From CAYMKL01 sp964390805 (GTDB taxonomy: Bacteria; Chloroflexota; Anaerolineae; VGOG01), in the NCBI GenBank assembly GCA_964390805.1, contig CAYMKL010000060.1:1-39601 (forward strand): DNA of 39,601 bases, given 5' to 3'. How positions within the stretch are numbered: position 1 is the stretch's first letter; every line of letters starts with the position of its first letter. Positions 8,900-17,015 of this stretch are shown here, in pieces. Under the pieces are notes generated by a model. That model was not told the DNA's origin. It did not search any database and was given only the letters and a program-made list of their open reading frames with translations. The translations under genes and the position numbers were made by a program.

Positions 8900-9367
8900 T
8901 TATCGTCCGGCCAGCTCCAGGGCCTTGCCCACTGCGTCAGAGGGCATCGCCGCCTCAATGATAGCCGACTCTAGCCGCCCTTCTTTGGCAAGTTGCCAGG
9001 TATCCAGGCCGACGACTGGAATTCCCAGCTTGAGAGCATAGGCGATCTCCGAAAGGGTGCCGTACTCACCGTCCACAGCGATTACCGCCTGAGAGGTGCG
9101 GACGACAACAATGTTGCGAGCCTCGCCGAGACCGGTGACCACAGGGATGTCTACGTAGGGATTAGCCTCGTGACGACTGAAGCCGGGCAAGATGCCAATG
9201 GTCAGGCCGCCCTCTGACTTAGCCCCTCGGCAGGCAGCCGCCATCACTCCGCCCAGGCCGCCGCAGACCAGGGTAACTCCTCTCCTGGCCAACTCACGCC
9301 CCACTGCCTCTGCAATCTGTGCGATTTCCTCCGAGCATTGTCCTGCCCCGATGACAGCGACGATCAT
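8900..9367 (-). CDS. SLOG-fold protein, TIGR00725 family (LOG/DprA-like nucleotide-binding fold)
   Basis: A 155-residue Rossmann-like protein beginning MIVAVIGAGQCSEEIAQIAE. The segments VCGGLGGVMAAACRGA and VDGEYGTLSEI occupy the positions of the GG and PGGxGTxxE motifs of lysine-decarboxylase-like (LOG) proteins. In this family the motif is modified (DGEYGT instead of PGGYGT). It is likely to bind a nucleotide or nucleotide-derived ligand; its precise reaction is unknown. Its ATG overlaps the thpR stop by four bases, so the two are translationally coupled and may both handle nucleotide 2',3'-cyclic or ribosyl compounds. That link is inference. Confidence 0.8.
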   Translation of the reverse strand: MIVAVIGAGQCSEEIAQIAEAVGRELARRGVTLVCGGLGGVMAAACRGAKSEGGLTIGILPGFSRHEANPYVDIPVVTGLGEARNIVVVRTSQAVIAVDGEYGTLSEIAYALKLGIPVVGLDTWQLAKEGRLESAIIEAAMPSDAVGKALELAGR

Positions 9368-9954
9368 GTCCCCCCTAGTTTCGCTGCTGCCAACTGAGTG
9401 TACACCGCCCCCGTCGGCCTCAGATCACTCTTCATCAGGTTGACGCTCCGGGCCTCCATCTGGCCCAACGACTCGCCGATGTCCGTCTCGCCAACAAGCT
9501 GGCCCAGGCGACGCACGTCGCCGGAACTGGCCCGTCGCTGGGTTCGCCCCAGAGTCAGATGAGCATGGAACCTACGCCCTTCTGGAGGAAACCCCAGTTT
9601 CTCCATCGCGTCATCAATGGCTTTTTGAAGGCGCGGCAAGGTCCCGCTGTCCTCCTGCACCCCCACCCAGACGACGCGAGGACGACGGGGATTAGGAAAG
9701 CATCCTAACCCCCCGACGGAAAATAAAAAAGAAGAGAACCCCACGCCAGCTTGAGTGAGAGCCTGTTCTACCTCCTCGATCCTGTCGGCAGGCACGTCGC
9801 CCAGGAACTTGAGGGTCAGGTGGATGCCCTCCGGTCTGACCCAGCGCACCGAACCCTGGGGCACCTTGGCCTTGAGCTGCCCTTGCAAGTCGGCCAGAGC
9901 GTCCTTGATTGTCTCATCTAGCTCGATGGCTATAAAAGTACGAATTTGCTTCAT
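9364..9954 (-). CDS. thpR: RNA 2',3'-cyclic phosphodiesterase (2H superfamily, ThpR)
   Basis: A 196-residue 2H phosphoesterase. Both catalytic HxTL motifs are visible, IHLTLKFLG and HAHLTLGRT, with the family N-terminus RTFIAIELDETIKDAL. The enzyme hydrolyses 2',3'-cyclic phosphate RNA ends to 2'-phosphates and can ligate tRNA halves in vitro; cytoplasmic. Length fits the family (about 180-200). It is the first gene of a two-gene unit with the SLOG protein. Upstream lies a palindrome-rich repeat block, so its promoter was not resolved. Confidence 0.92.
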   Translation of the reverse strand: MKQIRTFIAIELDETIKDALADLQGQLKAKVPQGSVRWVRPEGIHLTLKFLGDVPADRIEEVEQALTQAGVGFSSFLFSVGGLGCFPNPRRPRVVWVGVQEDSGTLPRLQKAIDDAMEKLGFPPEGRRFHAHLTLGRTQRRASSGDVRRLGQLVGETDIGESLGQMEARSVNLMKSDLRPTGAVYTQLAAAKLGGT

Positions 9955-9982
9955 GTGATATGCTCCGTCTGCCTGATAAGAA

Positions 9983-10272
9983 GGTGACTATTCACCTGCT
10001 CCCGCTGGACCCTAGTCCAGCGACCTCAGCGGTCGTTGTGGCCCTCGCCAGGCTAAGCTTCATAGTTTTCAGCGTTGGTCATCGTCATTGGAGCAGCGGA
10101 CTAGGGTCCGCTGCGAGCATAAGGTGAGTAGCTTGACAATGTTAACTTCGCCTGCGTCAGACCTCCGAGGTCTGTGAAACAGCTCTAGGATGGCGAAATC
10201 GTAGCTTTTGCAGGCATTTCGACGGGTGCAATCACCCATTGGAGACCTCGGAGGTCTAAACTTAACATTGTC
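9983..10272. repeat. Palindrome-rich intergenic element (MITE-like)
   Basis: Six perfect or near-perfect hairpins are packed in 290 bp: 9983-9996, 10004-10021 (7-bp stem, GCTGGAC), 10021-10035, 10093-10114 (9-bp stem, GCAGCGGAC), 10158-10174 (8-bp stem, CAGACCTC) and 10243-10257 (AGACCTC). The segment around 9990-10021 recurs inverted at about 10093-10130. GACAATGTTAA (10135-10145) recurs inverted at 10262-10272. It fills the gap between thpR and the zinc-ribbon gene. No coding capacity was seen. Confidence 0.6.
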
Positions 10273-10314
10273 GAAGTAGATACGGTAAGGCGAGCCAGTA
10301 GCTGCCACTGATGG

Positions 10315-11421
10315 CTATCTAGCCGGTTCAGCGTCAGTGACATCCCCGAACACATTGACCTTGAGCGTCCAATAGCTGCCGACGGCAAACCTCGAAAACT
10401 CATCGGCAGAGCCCACTCGATATTCATAGGTCTCATTGCCGTCATCAGCCCTAAGCGTGACCACATATTCCTCTGTCTGGGTCCCTTCACGCTGGCCCGA
10501 CTGCAAAGATATGCGGGGCCATCGGGCGTTCAAATAGCTGCCTTGTGCTACCGCCCTATCCACGACCGTCCATTCGTTGACCGTATACTCGCACCTAATA
10601 CCGTAGATTCTGTATTCGCAGTCTTGCACCACCTTGCCGGTGCCGTCACCTTGATCTACTGTGTACGGCGTGCCGCACACTTCCTCCGCCCCAGGCGCCG
10701 GCTCCGATTGCGTGCGGCGGTATTCTTTGGAGCACGAGCCTATCAATGCGCCGGTCGGGATCTGATCTTCCCAGTCTTCGTATGTTACGGGGCGCTCCTC
10801 CATGATCTCAATGCTACGCTCCCACATCACCGACTGGACAACAGCGGGCGTGTCCGTCGTGCGCGAGCCCAGAGCGAAATAGGCTACCGCGCAGATGGAC
10901 AACAAGACAATCACTGCTGCAATGGCCAGGCCAGGAATGCGAGAGCGAGGCTTAGGGGCAGCAGTGGGCTTAGCAACCGGTTGAGCAGCCAGGGGCTCCT
11001 CAACCGGCTTCTTTAGACTGCCGCCGCACTTGCTGCATTTGACCGCGTTGGCGGGATTCGGTGTGCCGCAGTAGGGGCATGGCACATCAGGCATAGGCCC
11101 GGCCCTGTACGCACCCACCACCCGCCCCCTTTCGCGCTCCACAGCCCCTGTCAGGTCACCGCCACAATGCTTACACCTTTCGGATCCGGCCACGTTGCGC
11201 GTGCCGCAGTAAGGGCAGTGAATGTCCGGCCTGCCGCGTTTGGCTCTCGCTAGCTTTGCCTCGTCGGTGATCAGCTCTTGTTGCACGGGTGCCACGAACT
11301 GATCCTCCTCGCTCATCATCGCCCCGCAGCCCGAGCATTTCTTTTGAGTGCCGGGGTTCCTCGTGCCACAATACGTACACGTCCATTCAAGTTCCACGTA
11401 GCCAACAGTTTTTTGGGTCAT
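10315..11421 (-). CDS. Triple zinc-ribbon, single-span membrane protein
   Basis: A 368-residue protein starting at ATG 11421 (site GGGAGG). The reading frame stays open further upstream, but there it overlaps the dead transposase antisense-style and is not protein-like. Three CxxC-type zinc ribbons occur in the first 150 residues: CTYCGTRNPGTQKKCSGCG, CPYCGTRNVAGSERCKHCG and CPYCGTPNPANAVKCSKCG. A proline/alanine linker and one membrane helix (IPGLAIAAVIVLLSICAVAYFAL) follow, then a roughly 160-residue outer domain. That domain has several cysteines (GSCSKEYR, EEVCGTPY, DCEYRIYGIRCEY) that could form disulfides. Ribbons inside and a beta-rich domain outside suggest signal transfer or scaffolding; no specific function is known to me. 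Confidence 0.75.
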   Translation of the reverse strand: MTQKTVGYVELEWTCTYCGTRNPGTQKKCSGCGAMMSEEDQFVAPVQQELITDEAKLARAKRGRPDIHCPYCGTRNVAGSERCKHCGGDLTGAVERERGRVVGAYRAGPMPDVPCPYCGTPNPANAVKCSKCGGSLKKPVEEPLAAQPVAKPTAAPKPRSRIPGLAIAAVIVLLSICAVAYFALGSRTTDTPAVVQSVMWERSIEIMEERPVTYEDWEDQIPTGALIGSCSKEYRRTQSEPAPGAEEVCGTPYTVDQGDGTGKVVQDCEYRIYGIRCEYTVNEWTVVDRAVAQGSYLNARWPRISLQSGQREGTQTEEYVVTLRADDGNETYEYRVGSADEFSRFAVGSYWTLKVNVFGDVTDAEPAR

Positions 11422-11432
11422 TATTTGCCTCC

Positions 11433-12299
11433 CTACAGAGCGGCCTTTCCTGCGGCCTCTGCCTGCGCCTTGATACCCTTGAGCGTCTTGGGCTGAAAGA
11501 TCAATGCGCCCCCTTCGGCTCCTAATGCGCTTGCCAGGGGGATGCCAAGCCCAGGAGTGTAGTCGCCTACTGCGTTGAGGTAATGCTCCTTGACCCAGCC
11601 CAGCGTCTGGGTGGCGATGCGCTGATTGAAACGCCGTATGGCTGTGGTCAGGAGCAGAGATAAGAAGGCAAAGGTGAGATGCCCATAGATGGCATTCCAA
11701 TCGCGGCTGTGGAAAGCCCCGAAGCCATGGTGTTGACGCATCTCCCGATAGCCTTCCTCGATCTTCCAGCGGAGTTTGTGGGCGCGATACACCAACTCAT
11801 CGGGATAATCTGGGTCGGTGCACATCAGCCCATAGCAACGGGTTGGCTGGTCCTTCTTGTTGAACTCCTCGACGAAGACGAGCTTGACCCGGCCCAGTTC
11901 TTCGTGCTCAACGATGCAGGAGGCCAGTCAGCACTTCTTGCCCTAGTAGGCAGCAGGCTCAAAGTCGTCCGGTGAGATGGTGGCACGGATCTGAGCACCT
12001 GTCATCTGCTGGCCCTGATAGAGATAGTACCGATCGGCTCGGTCTGGCACAACCACCCGCTGGTAGCCGGCGGCCAGCACCTCCAGGATGAACCAGGAGG
12101 CGTAGTACCACCGGTCCAGGCTGGCGGTCTCGGACTGGATGCCATAGGCCCGAACTTGCGTCAGCAGCTCGACCATCTGGCGCAACTTCGTCTCGATCTC
12201 GGCTTGCTCCCAACCGAGATAAGTGTCCAGCAAGCTTAAGGCCTGTTCGACCTCCTGGTGGCGCACCACGAACAGAGTTCGCTCACCACTGGCGAGCGG
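11433..12299 (-). pseudogene. Decayed IS4-like DDE transposase with two in-frame stops and no 5' end
   Basis: One continuous frame covers the middle and C-terminal parts of an IS4-superfamily transposase. The upstream piece includes SLDRWYYASWFILEVLAAG and the downstream piece the Y-R-E block LRWKIEEGYREMRQHHGFG. They are separated by 117 bases (39 codons) in the same frame, containing a TAG and a TGA (around 11930-11945) and a clearly protein-like stretch (VEHEELGRVKLVFVEEFNK). So the gene died by point mutation, not frameshift. The N-terminal third is absent; the frame runs into the next gene's end at 12300. Its 3' end lies 12 bp from the zinc-ribbon start codon. No terminal inverted repeats were recognised. 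Confidence 0.8.
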
Positions 12300-13205
12300 T
12301 TACGGTTGTTTTACACATCGAAACCCTAAATATGCCGGACTGAATTGTTTTGCTCTCGGCCACACCTTTCCATCGTAAACAATCATGTAGGCGTGTTCTT
12401 CATCTACCTCTGTCGCTGTCCACCAGTAGATCACTTGGGAATATACATTCCAGAGCGGAGACTCTTTGTCAGGGGTCATTTTGTAGGTAGCCTCAGCAAT
12501 TTCTGCATCCCATACCCCACCGCTGTTCTGGCCGTGGCGAGCCATAGAGCGCACGGCTTCATCCACTGTCGGCAATCGCCAAATGTGCTGTGGCACAGGG
12601 GCGGGGGTCAGGCCATCTTCACCGAGATACTGACACACCTGCTGTGCTTCATGCCAGTTTACCCCTGTGCGCGGCCATCCTGGTCCATCAGGAGCCCAGA
12701 TGAGATCCACGCCGTTTCCATGCACCAATCGGGCTTGGAGAAACCCATCATCAATAATGCGTTGGGACACTCGGAGGACGGGTTCTATGCCAGATATGAT
12801 GAGGGTCAGAATGGGGAGTCCAACAGCCAGGGAGACAGCTATCTTGCGTGGTTGGGGGCGACCGAACCAGTAAAGCACGCCGATCCCAATCAACGGCGTG
12901 ATAAGCAAAAAGGTGGCCGCGTTGCTGAATGCTTGAAAGAACCAGGCAGCGAGCAAGGCGAAGATCACATGTAGGCCACCGCCAAACCGGGGCCAAGAAG
13001 TTGAAATGAGGGTGACGCCCATGAAGATGAGCATCGGGCTAAGGTACTGTAAGAACATCAATCCCACGTTCGACAGCAAGGACTCGTAATACCAACCTTC
13101 GTGGAAGTTCTCAACAATGCCCCAAAATGCCCAAATGCAAGTGATGACGGTAGATAAACCCACCGCAATCCATCCTACTACCTTGCGCTTGTCAAGCTGT
13201 TTCAT
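12300..13205 (-). CDS. Membrane protein with C-terminal DUF1566/FGE-like domain
   Basis: A 301-residue protein. The first half has about five hydrophobic helices (VVGWIAVGLSTVITCIWAFW, then LMFLQYLSPMLIFMGVTLI, LHVIFALLAAWFFQAF and others). The second half, from about residue 165, is a soluble domain with the pattern VNWHEAQQVCQYLG ... WRLPTVDEAVRSM ... YWWTATEVDEEHAYMI ... YLGFRCVK. This is typical of DUF1566 / formylglycine-generating-enzyme-like folds. Catalytic activity is not evident. Start ATG at 13205; the site upstream is weak. The stop codon directly abuts the transposase remnant, so a mobile element probably arrived next to it. Confidence 0.7.
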   Translation of the reverse strand: MKQLDKRKVVGWIAVGLSTVITCIWAFWGIVENFHEGWYYESLLSNVGLMFLQYLSPMLIFMGVTLISTSWPRFGGGLHVIFALLAAWFFQAFSNAATFLLITPLIGIGVLYWFGRPQPRKIAVSLAVGLPILTLIISGIEPVLRVSQRIIDDGFLQARLVHGNGVDLIWAPDGPGWPRTGVNWHEAQQVCQYLGEDGLTPAPVPQHIWRLPTVDEAVRSMARHGQNSGGVWDAEIAEATYKMTPDKESPLWNVYSQVIYWWTATEVDEEHAYMIVYDGKVWPRAKQFSPAYLGFRCVKQP

Positions 13206-13262
13206 CGTGCTTTTCCTTTGCGGCCTAACGGTTTGTGTGAGCCGTGGCTTGAGACAAGATGC

Positions 13263-13555
13263 CTACACTTGGCTGACTGCCAGAAACTCTCGCGGCAAGG
13301 GTTGATCGCTAACCCATGCCCGAACCATTCGATAATGCAAATCGGGCACCTCGGCAAGCCAGCCGTGCCCCATACACAGGAACCATTTGACTCTGGGCGT
13401 TCGGCATAAGCTCGGCAAGCATGACATTCGACCGCTTGACAGCTTTCGGCTCCTTTTCCCCTGCAACAAACAAGACGGGGCACGCCACCTCTCCCAAGCC
13501 AGGGAGTTGTCGCATAGCATTGGCTTGCAGCAACGAGCGTGTAAACGATGGATGT
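13263..13555 (-). pseudogene. Frameshifted C-terminal fragment of an alpha/beta hydrolase
   Basis: Two frames carry consecutive pieces of one alpha/beta-hydrolase C-terminus. The first reads SLLQANAMRQLPGLGEV, then CPVLFVAGEKEPKAVKRSN (the strand that precedes the acid residue), then MLAELMPNAQSQMVP. A shift near 13370 moves the sense to a second frame with MGHGWLAEVPDLHYRMVRAW, containing the catalytic-type histidine motif GHGW. The N-terminal half with the nucleophile is missing. Confidence 0.7.
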
Positions 13556-13556
13556 C

Positions 13557-13652
13557 TTCCCATAGCTCGCCCCACTCCTCCAGGCTGATGAGAACGGCTG
13601 TGCGTTTACCTGCTCTGTCCGTCACGTATTGCACACCCTCTTCCTTTGTCAT
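13557..13652 (-). pseudogene. Truncated Phd/YefM-type antitoxin start
   Basis: ATG at 13652 opens a frame reading EEGVQYVTDRAGKRTAVLIS followed by LEEWGELWEDIHRL. This is the characteristic N-terminus of Phd/RelB-like antitoxins (VQYVTDxxGxxxAVLIPLEEYExLLED). It breaks off after about 32 residues where the hydrolase fragment begins. No toxin gene is adjacent. Confidence 0.55.
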
Positions 13653-13680
13653 GCTGTCATGCCGCCGGCAAGCCCGCCGA

Positions 13681-14472
13681 CTATACGTGTGATGGGAACC
13701 CGCGTTCACCCAGCAACATCTTCAACTGCCGTGCCGTATCCACCGCCTGGCCCTGCCAGTGGTTGTTGGCGAAGGCGAAGGTCAGCTCTGCTTGCTCGTC
13801 CAGGCTCTTGATCTTGGGCACCCACTCGGAGAGTTCCTTGGTGGTGTAGCTGTAATCGTAGCGCTCCCAGGCCTCCTTGTGCTGCCACCACTTGGCGGCG
13901 TTGCGGCCATGGAAGCGCACGTAGGCTATCGGACCAGTAGCCTCAGCGATGGGGGGGATCAAGCTCTTGAAACGCGGCTGGTCCACGCAGCAGAAACCCA
14001 AACTCGACTGGCGCAGCAGGTCGAAGATCTCTGGCTTGATCCATTCTCTGTTGCGGAACTCCACCACCACGGGCAGCTCACCCATCCGCTGGCGGAAAAG
14101 TCGCAGATACTCCCGGCTCTGTTCGTTGTTGTGGAAGGAGTAGGGAAATTGGGCCAGGACGCAGCCGAATTTGTCTGCTTCCAAAAGGGGGCTTAACGCC
14201 GCACAGAACTCGGCGAAGACCTCCTCGTTGTCCTCCCGCTCGTGGGTCATCTTCTGGTTGGCCTTGATTGCAAAAAGAAAGCCCCCAGGCGTCTTTTGAG
14301 CTATCCGCTCTAGCGTCCAGGGGCTGGGCACCCGATAGTAGGTGAAGTTGAGCTCGCTGGCTTGGAACTCCTGAGCATAGAACGACAGCCATTCCTGCTT
14401 GGAGAGATCCGGTGGATAGTAAGGGCCTACCCAGTCAGCGTAGCTGTAGCCACTCGTACCGACGTATATCAT
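13681..14472 (-). CDS. DUF72 family protein (YecE-like)
   Basis: A 263-residue TIM-barrel-like protein with the family hallmarks MIYVGTSGYSYADWVGPYYP at the N-terminus, LNFTYYRVPSPWTLERIAQ, FAIKANQKMTHER, PVVVEFRNREW, and AYVRFHGRNAAKWW near the end, plus NNHWQGQAVDTARQL. The biochemical role of DUF72 proteins is not established. The start codon is 11 bases after the infA stop, so it is probably co-transcribed with infA. Confidence 0.88.
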   Translation of the reverse strand: MIYVGTSGYSYADWVGPYYPPDLSKQEWLSFYAQEFQASELNFTYYRVPSPWTLERIAQKTPGGFLFAIKANQKMTHEREDNEEVFAEFCAALSPLLEADKFGCVLAQFPYSFHNNEQSREYLRLFRQRMGELPVVVEFRNREWIKPEIFDLLRQSSLGFCCVDQPRFKSLIPPIAEATGPIAYVRFHGRNAAKWWQHKEAWERYDYSYTTKELSEWVPKIKSLDEQAELTFAFANNHWQGQAVDTARQLKMLLGERGFPSHV

Positions 14473-14483
14473 TGCCCCTCACT

Positions 14484-14732
14484 TTACTTTTTGTAGCGAT
14501 AAATGATGCGGCCGCGGGTCAGGTCATAAGGCGATAGCTCTACCAGCACCTTATCGCCCAGCAGGATTCGGATGTAATACATCCTCATCTTGCCCGAGAT
14601 GTGGGCCAGTATCTCGTGCCCAGTTTCCAGGTTGACCCGAAACATGGCGTTGGGCAAGGCTTCTATCACCGTACCCTTGATCTCTACTGCATCTTTTTTG
14701 ACCTTCCTTGGCCTTTGGCTCTTCTTTGCCAC
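14484..14732 (-). CDS. infA: Translation initiation factor IF-1
   Basis: An 82-residue S1/OB-fold protein with the IF-1 core: IKGTVIEALPNAMFRVNLET, HEILAHISGKMRM, IRILLGDKVLVELSPYDLTR and GRIIYRYK. The N-terminal extension AKKSQRPRKVKKDA is basic and longer than in E. coli (72 aa total). The start is GTG at 14732 with the site GGAGGAGA. It binds the ribosomal A site of the 30S subunit during initiation. Here infA is outside the ribosomal-protein operon, downstream of ftsK and upstream of a DUF72 gene. It could be the only copy or a second one; the window cannot tell. Confidence 0.94.
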   Translation of the reverse strand: MAKKSQRPRKVKKDAVEIKGTVIEALPNAMFRVNLETGHEILAHISGKMRMYYIRILLGDKVLVELSPYDLTRGRIIYRYKK

Positions 14733-14753
14733 TCTTTGTCTCCTCCTTTTTCT

Positions 14754-14835
14754 GGAGATTAGAGATTAGAGATTAGAGATTGGAGACCAACGTTCAACAT
14801 CCAACATCCAGTATCCAACTTCCAAGATTCAATCT
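14754..14835. repeat. Two heptamer tandem-repeat families between ftsK and infA
   Basis: AGAGATT repeats in a strict 7-base period (14754-14788: GGAGATT, three AGAGATT, GGAGACC). A second heptamer family follows (TCCAACA, TCCAGTA, TCCAACT, TCCAAGA, from about 14794), running into the ftsK stop codon at 14829. It resembles the short tandemly repeated heptamers known from some cyanobacteria in form. Function unknown. Confidence 0.75.
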
Positions 14836-17015
14836 TCCTCTCTTAATCCCTCGGTCGCGACCTCGTCCGGTGCGCTGATGAGCACCTCGCGGGAGCGACC
14901 ATCGTCTTGGAGGGGGCTTATTATGCCCCGCTCCTCCAATTGATCTATGATACGGGATGCTCGCGGGTAGCCAATGTGCAACTTCCGCTGTAGAAAGGAG
15001 GTCGAGGCACGATTATGTTGTTTCACCAACTCGATGGCCTCTCCCATGAGCTTATCCTCTTCTTCTTTCGCTTCCATTAGCTCTTCCCAGGGTGGCTGTG
15101 CCTCTAGCGCATCTGGCTCAGCTTTGGTCTGCCAGAATTCGACCACCCGCCTGATCTCCTCATCGGACACGAAACAACCCTGAATCCTGACCAGCTTGCT
15201 GGAGTCCGAGGCCATGTAGAGCATGTCCCCCGATCCCAGGAGGTTATCGGCTCCGACCGAATCAAGGATCACCCGCGAATCCACTTGAGAGGTCACGGCG
15301 AAGCTGATGCGGGACGGGAAGTTGGCCTTGATCAGCCCCGTCACCACGTCCACGCTGGGCCGCTGCGTGGCGATGATCAGGTGAATCCCCGTGGCCCGGG
15401 CCATCTGGGCGATGCGGCATATCAGCCACTCGATTTCGTCGGGCGCAGACAGCATCAAGTCGGCCAGTTCGTCAACGATGACCACGATGTAAGGCAATCG
15501 CTCGCGACGCGGCTTCACTTTGCGGTTGTAGTCCTCCAGGTGGCGCGACCCCGCTTCGGCGAACTTCTTGTATCGCTCGTCCATCTCCTTGGTAACCCAT
15601 TTGAGCATCCCGATGACGCGCTGCGCTTCGTGCTCCACTCCACTCAAGAGATGGGGGAGAGCTCTGAAACGGCTGAGCTCCACTCTCTTGGGGTCTACCA
15701 TCACCAGACGCAAATCCTCAGGGGGATTGTTGAAGACCAGGCAGGTGATGATGGCGTTGATACAGACGGACTTGCCCGAGCCGGTTGCCCCGGCGATGAG
15801 GAGGTGAGGCATGGTAGCCAGATCTGCTGCCACCGGCTGGCCAGCTACTCCCTCTCCCAGGGCGATTTTGAGCCTGGAGTCCAGGCGGCGAAATTCTCTG
15901 GATTCCATTACCCCTCGCAAAGAGACCAGCGAGATCTCCGAGTTGGGCACCTCGATCCCGACTATGGAGCGGCCGGGCACAGGAGCCTCGATGCGAATGG
16001 GGGAGGCGGCCAGAGCCAGAGCCAGGTCGTTGGCCAGCGAGGTGATTTTGCTTATCCGCACTTTCCTTTGCCTGATGCTGCCATCTGACCCCGTGGTCTC
16101 GATGTATCCCGGCTCGACGCCAAACTGGGTGACCACTGGCCCGTGGCTGATCTCCACCACCCTGGCTGGCACCCCAAAGCTGGCCAATGTCTCCTCAATG
16201 ACCTTGCCCTGCCGGCGCGCTTCTTGCTGGTTAAAGGCTTGGGTTGAGAATCGGTCGAGGAGGTCAAGAAGAGGTAGGCTGGCCTTCCGTCTCCTGGGGG
16301 CTGGGGGCTTTCGCTCTTTCTTAGTCTTCACTTTGGGCTCGGCTTCAACGGCGCGAACGGGGGTTTTCGGCTCGCTGATGATTACCTCTGCCAGCGGCTC
16401 TTCGTGCTCTTCCACCGGAGCCGGACCCGATACGGTGGAGGAGGTAACGCGCTGGTAGAGGGAGAGAACTCTGGCTGCGGCTTTCTCCGATATCATCTGA
16501 ACATTGGTCTGGGAGAGATCAAAGGTCATAGCTATCCCCAGGCTGAGCATAGCCAGAAGTGTCAGCAGGGCGATGGGCCATCCTAAGATACTGATGAGAA
16601 GATTGGAGATGGCCAAACCCACAAAGCCACCACCTCCGCCGCTATCAGCCAAGCGCCAGGGGTCCTGGCTGATGGACAGCAGGTGAACGAGAGCCAGCCC
16701 GGCTATGAAGATAACCTCCAGGCCGAAGATGGTCTTCCAGTTCATCTTCCGCCCTTGCCCCAGGTTGGTGAGCAGCAAGGAGATGCCGGCCACGACCAGA
16801 CCCACGGCCACGATGTAGGCCCCCAAACCGAAGATGCGGCGCAGAAGTCTCGTCCACCAGTTGCTCAGCACACCAGAGGTGGCCGAGAGCAGGCCCAGAA
16901 TGGTGATCGCCGCCAGGGCCAGCACCAGGAGGCCCGCAATCTCTCGCTGGAAAGGTTTGAGGTTAGCGTTCAGTTGTTCCCAGAAGGGTTTCTTCTTGAT
17001 CTGCTTACGCGCCAT
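14829..17015 (-). CDS. ftsK: DNA translocase FtsK/SpoIIIE
   Basis: A 728-residue protein from ATG 17015 (MARKQIKKKPFWEQ). Four N-terminal membrane helices span about residues 20-185 (for example EIAGLLVLALAAITILG and GLGAYIVAVGLVVAG). A basic/acidic linker, the alpha domain, and the RecA-like motor with Walker A GATGSGKS and Walker B YIVVIVDELADLM follow. A C-terminal winged-helix gamma domain (LVKQHNRASTSFLQRKLHIG ... SRIIDQLEERGI) should read KOPS-like sequences. It pumps chromosome termini across the septum and assists dimer resolution. The start overlaps the end of the S1 gene by 11 bases, indicating coupling. An upstream in-frame start would use only repeat DNA and was rejected. Confidence 0.95.
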   Translation of the reverse strand: MARKQIKKKPFWEQLNANLKPFQREIAGLLVLALAAITILGLLSATSGVLSNWWTRLLRRIFGLGAYIVAVGLVVAGISLLLTNLGQGRKMNWKTIFGLEVIFIAGLALVHLLSISQDPWRLADSGGGGGFVGLAISNLLISILGWPIALLTLLAMLSLGIAMTFDLSQTNVQMISEKAAARVLSLYQRVTSSTVSGPAPVEEHEEPLAEVIISEPKTPVRAVEAEPKVKTKKERKPPAPRRRKASLPLLDLLDRFSTQAFNQQEARRQGKVIEETLASFGVPARVVEISHGPVVTQFGVEPGYIETTGSDGSIRQRKVRISKITSLANDLALALAASPIRIEAPVPGRSIVGIEVPNSEISLVSLRGVMESREFRRLDSRLKIALGEGVAGQPVAADLATMPHLLIAGATGSGKSVCINAIITCLVFNNPPEDLRLVMVDPKRVELSRFRALPHLLSGVEHEAQRVIGMLKWVTKEMDERYKKFAEAGSRHLEDYNRKVKPRRERLPYIVVIVDELADLMLSAPDEIEWLICRIAQMARATGIHLIIATQRPSVDVVTGLIKANFPSRISFAVTSQVDSRVILDSVGADNLLGSGDMLYMASDSSKLVRIQGCFVSDEEIRRVVEFWQTKAEPDALEAQPPWEELMEAKEEEDKLMGEAIELVKQHNRASTSFLQRKLHIGYPRASRIIDQLEERGIISPLQDDGRSREVLISAPDEVATEGLREED

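Noticed and set aside
10318..11700. Longer zinc-ribbon protein starting at 11700
   Set aside because: The first 93 residues overlap the transposase remnant in another frame and look like shadow sequence. ATG 11421 has a GGGAGG site and begins the conserved ribbon region.
11930..11946. Stop-codon readthrough or a changed genetic code in the transposase
   Set aside because: Both TAG and TGA occur there and both are used as ordinary stops by intact genes in the window (TGA in mnmG, TAG in the 7TM gene). There is no SECIS-like context and the 5' end is missing.
13215..13235. Integron attC-like core (GTTAGGC on the minus strand) just before the gene at 12300-13205
   Set aside because: Only one core half was found; no partner RYYYAAC half at a suitable distance, no cassette array and no integrase.
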